Program-made: the position numbers and the translations under genes | Shown: piece after piece, positions 60,245-64,000 of the stretch | How the letters are laid out: the number at the start of each line of letters is the position of its first letter | Position numbering within the stretch: position 1 is the stretch's first letter | Notes under the pieces: model-generated | Told to the model about the DNA's origin: nothing | The model's input: the letters and a program-made list of their open reading frames with translations, nothing else | Databases searched by the model: none | Assembly (NCBI GenBank): GCA_017622845.1 | Contig: JAGAQJ010000026.1 | Span: 1 to 64,000, forward strand | Direction of reading: 5' to 3' | Length of the DNA: 64,000 bases | Origin: Lachnospiraceae bacterium | Lineage (GTDB): Bacteria > Bacillota > Clostridia > Lachnospirales > Lachnospiraceae

Positions 60245-61624
60245 ATGCAGATACAATTACCCCAAAAGGTACAATACATTATCACACAGCTTGAGCAGTC
60301 AGGCTTTGAGGCATATGCCGTGGGCGGCTGTGTCAGGGACTCTCTGCTTGGAAGGGAGCCGGATGATTGGGATGTGACAACCTCGGCAAAGCCCCTGCAG
60401 GTCAAAGCGGTTTTCCGGCACACCATCGATACCGGCATACAGCATGGAACTGTGACAGTTATGCTGGACCACGAGGGCTTTGAGGTGACTACCTACCGGA
60501 TTGACGGTGAGTATGAGGACAGCCGCCATCCCAAAGAGGTCATCTTTACGGCAAATCTTGTGGAGGATTTAAAGCGCAGGGATTTTACCATCAACGCGAT
60601 GGCGTATAATGACAGAAGCGGGATTGTCGATGTCTTCGGCGGCATGGACGATTTGGATAAAGGCATTATCCGGTGTGTGGGGGAAGCATCAGAGCGGTTC
60701 AGCGAAGATGCGCTCCGTATGCTCAGGGCAGTCCGTTTTTCGGCACAGCTTGGATTTTCCATCGCAGAGGACACAAAGGCTGCCATCAGAGAGCTTGCGC
60801 CCAGCCTTCAAAGAATCAGCGCCGAACGCATACAGACAGAGCTGGTTAAGCTTCTGATGTCAAAGCACCCTGATTATATGCGCGATGCATATCAGCTTGG
60901 CATCACGAAAATCATACTGCCTGAGCTTGACGCTGCCTTTGAGACGGCGCAGAACAATCCGCATCACCAATATTCCGTAGGGGAGCATCTGATGCACTGC
61001 CTGCTTCATGTCAGGGCGGACAAGAGTCTCAGAATCGCTGCGCTGCTGCATGATATCGGGAAGCCTGCGACCAAAACGACGGACGAAGAAGGCATTGACC
61101 ATTTTCACGGTCATGTGGAGGCAGGTGAGAAAATGGCGGTCCAAATTTTAAAAAGGCTGAAATTTGACAATGATACCATTACAAAAGTAAGAAAATATGT
61201 ACAGTACCATGATTACAACGTGGAACCCAACGCAAGGGCAGTGCGCCGCGCTGTCAATAAAATCGGTGAGGAGTACTTTGCTCCGGTGATGGAGCTTAGA
61301 CGTGCGGACACGCTTGCACAGAGCAGCTACCAGCAGGAGGAGAAGCTTGCCCGCCTTGATGAGGCGGAAAGGCTCTATGCCCAAATCCTTGAAAATCGGC
61401 AATGCCTGTCGCTAAAGAACCTTGCCGTTTCAGGAAATGATCTGATGGCGCTCGGCGTGCCAAAGGGCAGGGCAGTCGGTGAAATGCTGAACAGGCTTCT
61501 CGAAGAAGTGCTGCAGAATCCGGAGAACAATACTCAGGAATATCTGACAGAATATGTAAGAAATACAGTTATGGATAACAGCGCAGACCTGTCGGGATGG
61601 ACGCAAAATAAAGAATCACGATAA
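60245..61624 (+). CDS. cca: CCA tRNA nucleotidyltransferase with HD domain
   Basis: The product (459 aa) adds or repairs the 3'-CCA of tRNAs. The catalytic head is clear: GGCVRDSLLGREPDDWDVTT (with the two Asp), RRDFTINAMAYN and RFSEDALRMLRAVRFSAQLG. An HD phosphohydrolase domain follows (about 225-340; AALLHDIGKPATK, HFHGHVEAGE, YHDYN), as in many clostridial bifunctional enzymes. The ATG at 60245 has TTGGAGG upstream. Essential core gene. Confidence 0.95.
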   Translation: MQIQLPQKVQYIITQLEQSGFEAYAVGGCVRDSLLGREPDDWDVTTSAKPLQVKAVFRHTIDTGIQHGTVTVMLDHEGFEVTTYRIDGEYEDSRHPKEVIFTANLVEDLKRRDFTINAMAYNDRSGIVDVFGGMDDLDKGIIRCVGEASERFSEDALRMLRAVRFSAQLGFSIAEDTKAAIRELAPSLQRISAERIQTELVKLLMSKHPDYMRDAYQLGITKIILPELDAAFETAQNNPHHQYSVGEHLMHCLLHVRADKSLRIAALLHDIGKPATKTTDEEGIDHFHGHVEAGEKMAVQILKRLKFDNDTITKVRKYVQYHDYNVEPNARAVRRAVNKIGEEYFAPVMELRRADTLAQSSYQQEEKLARLDEAERLYAQILENRQCLSLKNLAVSGNDLMALGVPKGRAVGEMLNRLLEEVLQNPENNTQEYLTEYVRNTVMDNSADLSGWTQNKESR

Positions 61625-61633
61625 AAAACGGAT

Positions 61634-61664
61634 GGTATAAACAATACCCCTTTCACATAGGATA
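61634..61664 (+). promoter_or_regulatory. Possible sporulation promoter (sigma-E or sigma-K type)
   Basis: GGTATAA (61634-61640) and CATAGGATA (61656-61664) are 15 bases apart. This resembles mother-cell sigma factor sites and sits before a CotS-type gene. The match is partial; a vegetative promoter cannot be ruled out. Confidence 0.4.
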
Positions 61665-61700
61665 GAATAACTATAACAATCCGTGTGGAGGGGATTTTTT

Positions 61701-62705
61701 GTGAATGACAAGGCAATCAATGTGTTAGAGCAGTATGATATGACAATTAACCGTACCTTTAAGGGACGTGGAACCATAATATGCGATACGGAAAAAGGAA
61801 TGCGCGTGCTCAAGGAATACAAGGGAAAAACGGAAAAGCTTGAGCTTCTGCTGCAGCTTCAAAAAAGGCTTGGAGACAGTCTGAGGACCGATACCCTGAT
61901 TCGGAATAAAGAAGGCGCCCTGTATGTGAGAGATATTGATAACAGTGTGTATATACTGGAGGAGCAGGTAGAGGGGAAAGAGTGCAGTTATAAAAGTGAG
62001 GAGGATATCGTAAAGGCATGCAGTGCGATGGCAAAGCTGCATCTGAAATTTATGACACCTGTGTCATATACAGCGGCGCAGGAGGCGGAACAATACGACA
62101 TGCCTGTATTTTTTTATGCAGATGAGATGGAAAAGCATACAACTGAGTGTAAGCGTGTGAGGAATTATCTCAGGAAGCTTCGCACCAAGACAGACTTTGA
62201 ACGGGCGCTGCTTAGGGAGTATGACTATTTTCTGGAGAAAGCAGTCGACGTGACAAAACGTGCGAAGGAGGAATCAAAAGCGGAGTACGAGGCATATGTG
62301 CACAGCAACGGCCTGTATTGTCATGGAGATTATCAGTACCATAATGTACTGTTTGGAAAAGGCAGCAGCGGAGCGTACACAGGCATTATCAATCTCGAGC
62401 ATTTCGCCCATGATACAGGCGCCAGGGATTTTTACCTCCTTTTTCGAAAAATTTCGGAAAAATGCGACTGGTCGGTAAGAATGGCAGAGTGTATGCTTGA
62501 CGCCTATCAAAACAGAAGGGCATTTCCGCCTATTGAATGGCGCAGCTTGTGCCTGCGGCTGGAATATCCGGAAAAATTTTGGAAAATCATTAACTTTTAT
62601 TATAATTCCAGAAAGTCATGGATGCCGAATCGTAATTTCGAAAAATTGGAGGGACTCATCAAGCAGGAGAAAAATAAGGAACGCCTGCTCGAAAGGCTGT
62701 TTTAA
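61701..62705 (+). CDS. CotS-family spore coat protein (kinase-like)
   Basis: The product (334 aa) belongs to the aminoglycoside-phosphotransferase-like CotS group: INRTFKGRGTIICDTEKGMR at the start, the catalytic-loop segment CHGDYQYHNVLF and a C-terminal helical part. CotS proteins are spore-coat components; a kinase activity is uncertain. GGAGGGG seven bases before the GTG at 61701 sets a GTG start. A mother-cell type promoter precedes it. Evidence that the organism sporulates. Confidence 0.82.
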   Translation: MNDKAINVLEQYDMTINRTFKGRGTIICDTEKGMRVLKEYKGKTEKLELLLQLQKRLGDSLRTDTLIRNKEGALYVRDIDNSVYILEEQVEGKECSYKSEEDIVKACSAMAKLHLKFMTPVSYTAAQEAEQYDMPVFFYADEMEKHTTECKRVRNYLRKLRTKTDFERALLREYDYFLEKAVDVTKRAKEESKAEYEAYVHSNGLYCHGDYQYHNVLFGKGSSGAYTGIINLEHFAHDTGARDFYLLFRKISEKCDWSVRMAECMLDAYQNRRAFPPIEWRSLCLRLEYPEKFWKIINFYYNSRKSWMPNRNFEKLEGLIKQEKNKERLLERLF

Positions 62706-62860
62706 AATTTTAGTCTTGTGCAAGGTTACATAATTATATATAATGATGTTGGGGAATGCTGCTGATAACAGCGGCGGGCCTGATTACAATAAGGAACGAT
62801 GAGCGCATGACAGAATGGCGCATGCTATGAGACAGTGGCAGGAAGCAGACAGAGGATAGA

Positions 62861-63715
62861 ATGATGCAGAATCCGGATACGATAAACATTGCCCTTGCCC
62901 AGATGCACATTGCCTGGGAAGATAAGGCTGCAAATTATAAAAAAGCCGAAATATTTATGAGAGAGGCGTCCACACATGGGACAGAAGCCGTCTTTTTTCC
63001 GGAGATGAGCTTTACAGGCTTTTCCATGAACACTGCGGTCACTAAGGAGACAGAATATGAAACAGTCACATATATGAAGACGCTTGCCCGGCAGTATCAG
63101 ATGTATGCCGGTTTTGGCTGGGTGAAGGATTGCGGACAAAAGTGCGAAAATCATTATACGATTGTGGATAAGGAAGGCAGTGTTCTTTCTGATTATGCCA
63201 AGCTTCACCCGTTTTCTTATTCGGGCGAGGATGAGAAATTTCAGGGCGGCAGCGCCATAACATATTTTCAGCTCAAGGGAATGGAATGCAGCAGCTTTAT
63301 CTGCTATGACCTGAGATTTCCTGAGATTTTCCAGCAGGCCTCCAAAAGTGCGCAAGTGATTCTTGTGCCTGCAAACTGGCCTGCAAAGCGCAGGGAGCAC
63401 TGGAAAACGCTTTTGAAGGCGCGCGCTATAGAAAATCAGGTGTATGTGCTTGCCGTTAACTGTGTCGGCGAGACAGGAGGGCTTTATTATTCCGGAGACA
63501 GCGGCGTGTTCAACCCCAATGGCGAGCTTCTTGTGAGCCTGTCAGAGAAAGAAGGATGTCTGTACTGTGAGCTGCCAAATGACGCATGGGATTTTCGGGA
63601 GGCATTTCCGGTAAAGCGTGACAGGCGCGAGGAGCTTTATCAGGCGTTGTATGTCCAAAGCCAACAGGAAGTGCATAACGGAAGCTGCGCCGCGGAGCAT
63701 ATCGTTCAGACATAA
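62861..63715 (+). CDS. Carbon-nitrogen hydrolase (nitrilase superfamily)
   Basis: The product (284 aa) has the Glu-Lys-Cys triad: Glu in VFFPEMSFTGF, Lys in DYAKLHPFSY and Cys in SSFICYDLRFPEIF. It is probably an omega-amidase or a related amidohydrolase. AGAGGA precedes the ATG at 62861 (a second ATG is at 62864). It lies on the same strand as cca and cotS, with no linked pathway genes. Confidence 0.9.
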   Translation: MMQNPDTINIALAQMHIAWEDKAANYKKAEIFMREASTHGTEAVFFPEMSFTGFSMNTAVTKETEYETVTYMKTLARQYQMYAGFGWVKDCGQKCENHYTIVDKEGSVLSDYAKLHPFSYSGEDEKFQGGSAITYFQLKGMECSSFICYDLRFPEIFQQASKSAQVILVPANWPAKRREHWKTLLKARAIENQVYVLAVNCVGETGGLYYSGDSGVFNPNGELLVSLSEKEGCLYCELPNDAWDFREAFPVKRDRREELYQALYVQSQQEVHNGSCAAEHIVQT

Positions 63716-63745
63716 TGAGATACGAAAAGGATTAGAGGATAGAAA

Positions 63746-64000
63746 TTGAAAGACAGGAGATTCAAGAGCAACAGATTCAAAAGTAACGGAACGAAAACAT
63801 ATGCTGCAGTCATCATGCTGCTGTTTGTCTGCCTGACCGGATGTGGGATAAACAGCAGCAATGACACGGCAGCGCCGACCAATCAGGCAGATGCGGCGGA
63901 GGCATCTGCTTTTGTGAAACAGCCCGGCATTTATGATTCGGAAGATGTGGCGATTGTGGTTAAGAAGGACATGGAGGCAGGAACCGTACAGTTCCAGAAT
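63746..64000 (+). CDS. N-terminus of a lipoprotein (cut by the window end)
   Basis: A TTG at 63746 preceded by AGAGGATA opens a frame running off the window (85 codons). It has a basic start, a hydrophobic stretch (AAVIMLLFVC) and the lipobox LTGC, so it is exported and lipid-anchored. A Thr/Asn/Ala-rich linker follows. The domain type is not visible in this part. Confidence 0.72.
   Translation, partial: MKDRRFKSNRFKSNGTKTYAAVIMLLFVCLTGCGINSSNDTAAPTNQADAAEASAFVKQPGIYDSEDVAIVVKKDMEAGTVQFQN

Overview
This window looks like chromosome of a spore-forming, anaerobic Firmicute of the Lachnospiraceae type (Clostridium cluster XIVa). The supporting signs are moderate-to-low GC, strong AGGAGG ribosome sites, a CotS-type spore coat kinase, an anaerobe-style flavoredoxin-rubredoxin, many OmpR-type two-component systems with ABC transporters, and a Tn916-like integrase. 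No rRNA, tRNA or CRISPR array was recognised. The genus cannot be named from the sequence alone.

Layout. Positions 1-8000 carry core and regulatory genes: a chemoreceptor, an OmpR/histidine kinase pair, an AraC gene overlapping an extra clpP, a ClbS/DfsB-like protein, an AraC-GyrI regulator, and mntP behind a yybP-ykoY (Mn2+) riboswitch with terminator. Positions 8005-17707 are the most striking region. A PerR-type fur gene is cut in two by a 9.35-kb integrative element bounded by a 14-bp perfect direct repeat inside the fur coding sequence. The element carries its own sigma factor, a CI-like repressor with a divergent operator/promoter region, about a dozen tiny genes, a putative excisionase, an HUH replication protein, a tyrosine integrase and a 1.27-kb non-coding region with iteron-like repeats. 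The detached 3' end of fur lies just past the right end, directly before a high-molecular-weight rubredoxin gene that PerR-type regulators often control.

Positions 18-25 kb hold a dipeptidase, two WYL-domain regulators, a Cache-type chemoreceptor and a LysR gene. Positions 26-37 kb form an accessory island: a duplicated SnoaL protein, an Rrf2 regulator, an integrase remnant, an apparent operon of two FMN-binding proteins (one with a ferredoxin tail), a macrodomain and a class M sirtuin, then a cassette carrying an AlbA_2/ATPase gene flanked by a 182-bp copy of the sirtuin 3' end. The island continues with a toxin-antitoxin pair, TetR genes (one visibly broken), a CPBP protease, an alpha/beta hydrolase and two remnants of cysteine-rich KTR genes. 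Positions 37.7-64 kb return to more ordinary genes: an ABC exporter, radical SAM protein, hybrid sensor kinase overlapping a G3E GTPase, RtcB-like protein, GNAT, ThiT-like ECF component, MFS transporter, a CsoR with its own operator, a two-component/ABC (MacB-type) cluster, a large GH2 enzyme, CCA-adding enzyme, CotS kinase, nitrilase-family amidase and the start of a lipoprotein gene.

The intergenic regions hold several families of structured repeats of about 100-135 bp. One family has a clear compensatory base-pair change in its main stem, and another has MITE-like inverted ends. These repeats, the split perR with its element, the ADP-ribosylation operon and a possible Cys-rich micropeptide transcript at 49.7-50.0 kb are the best candidates for undescribed biology.
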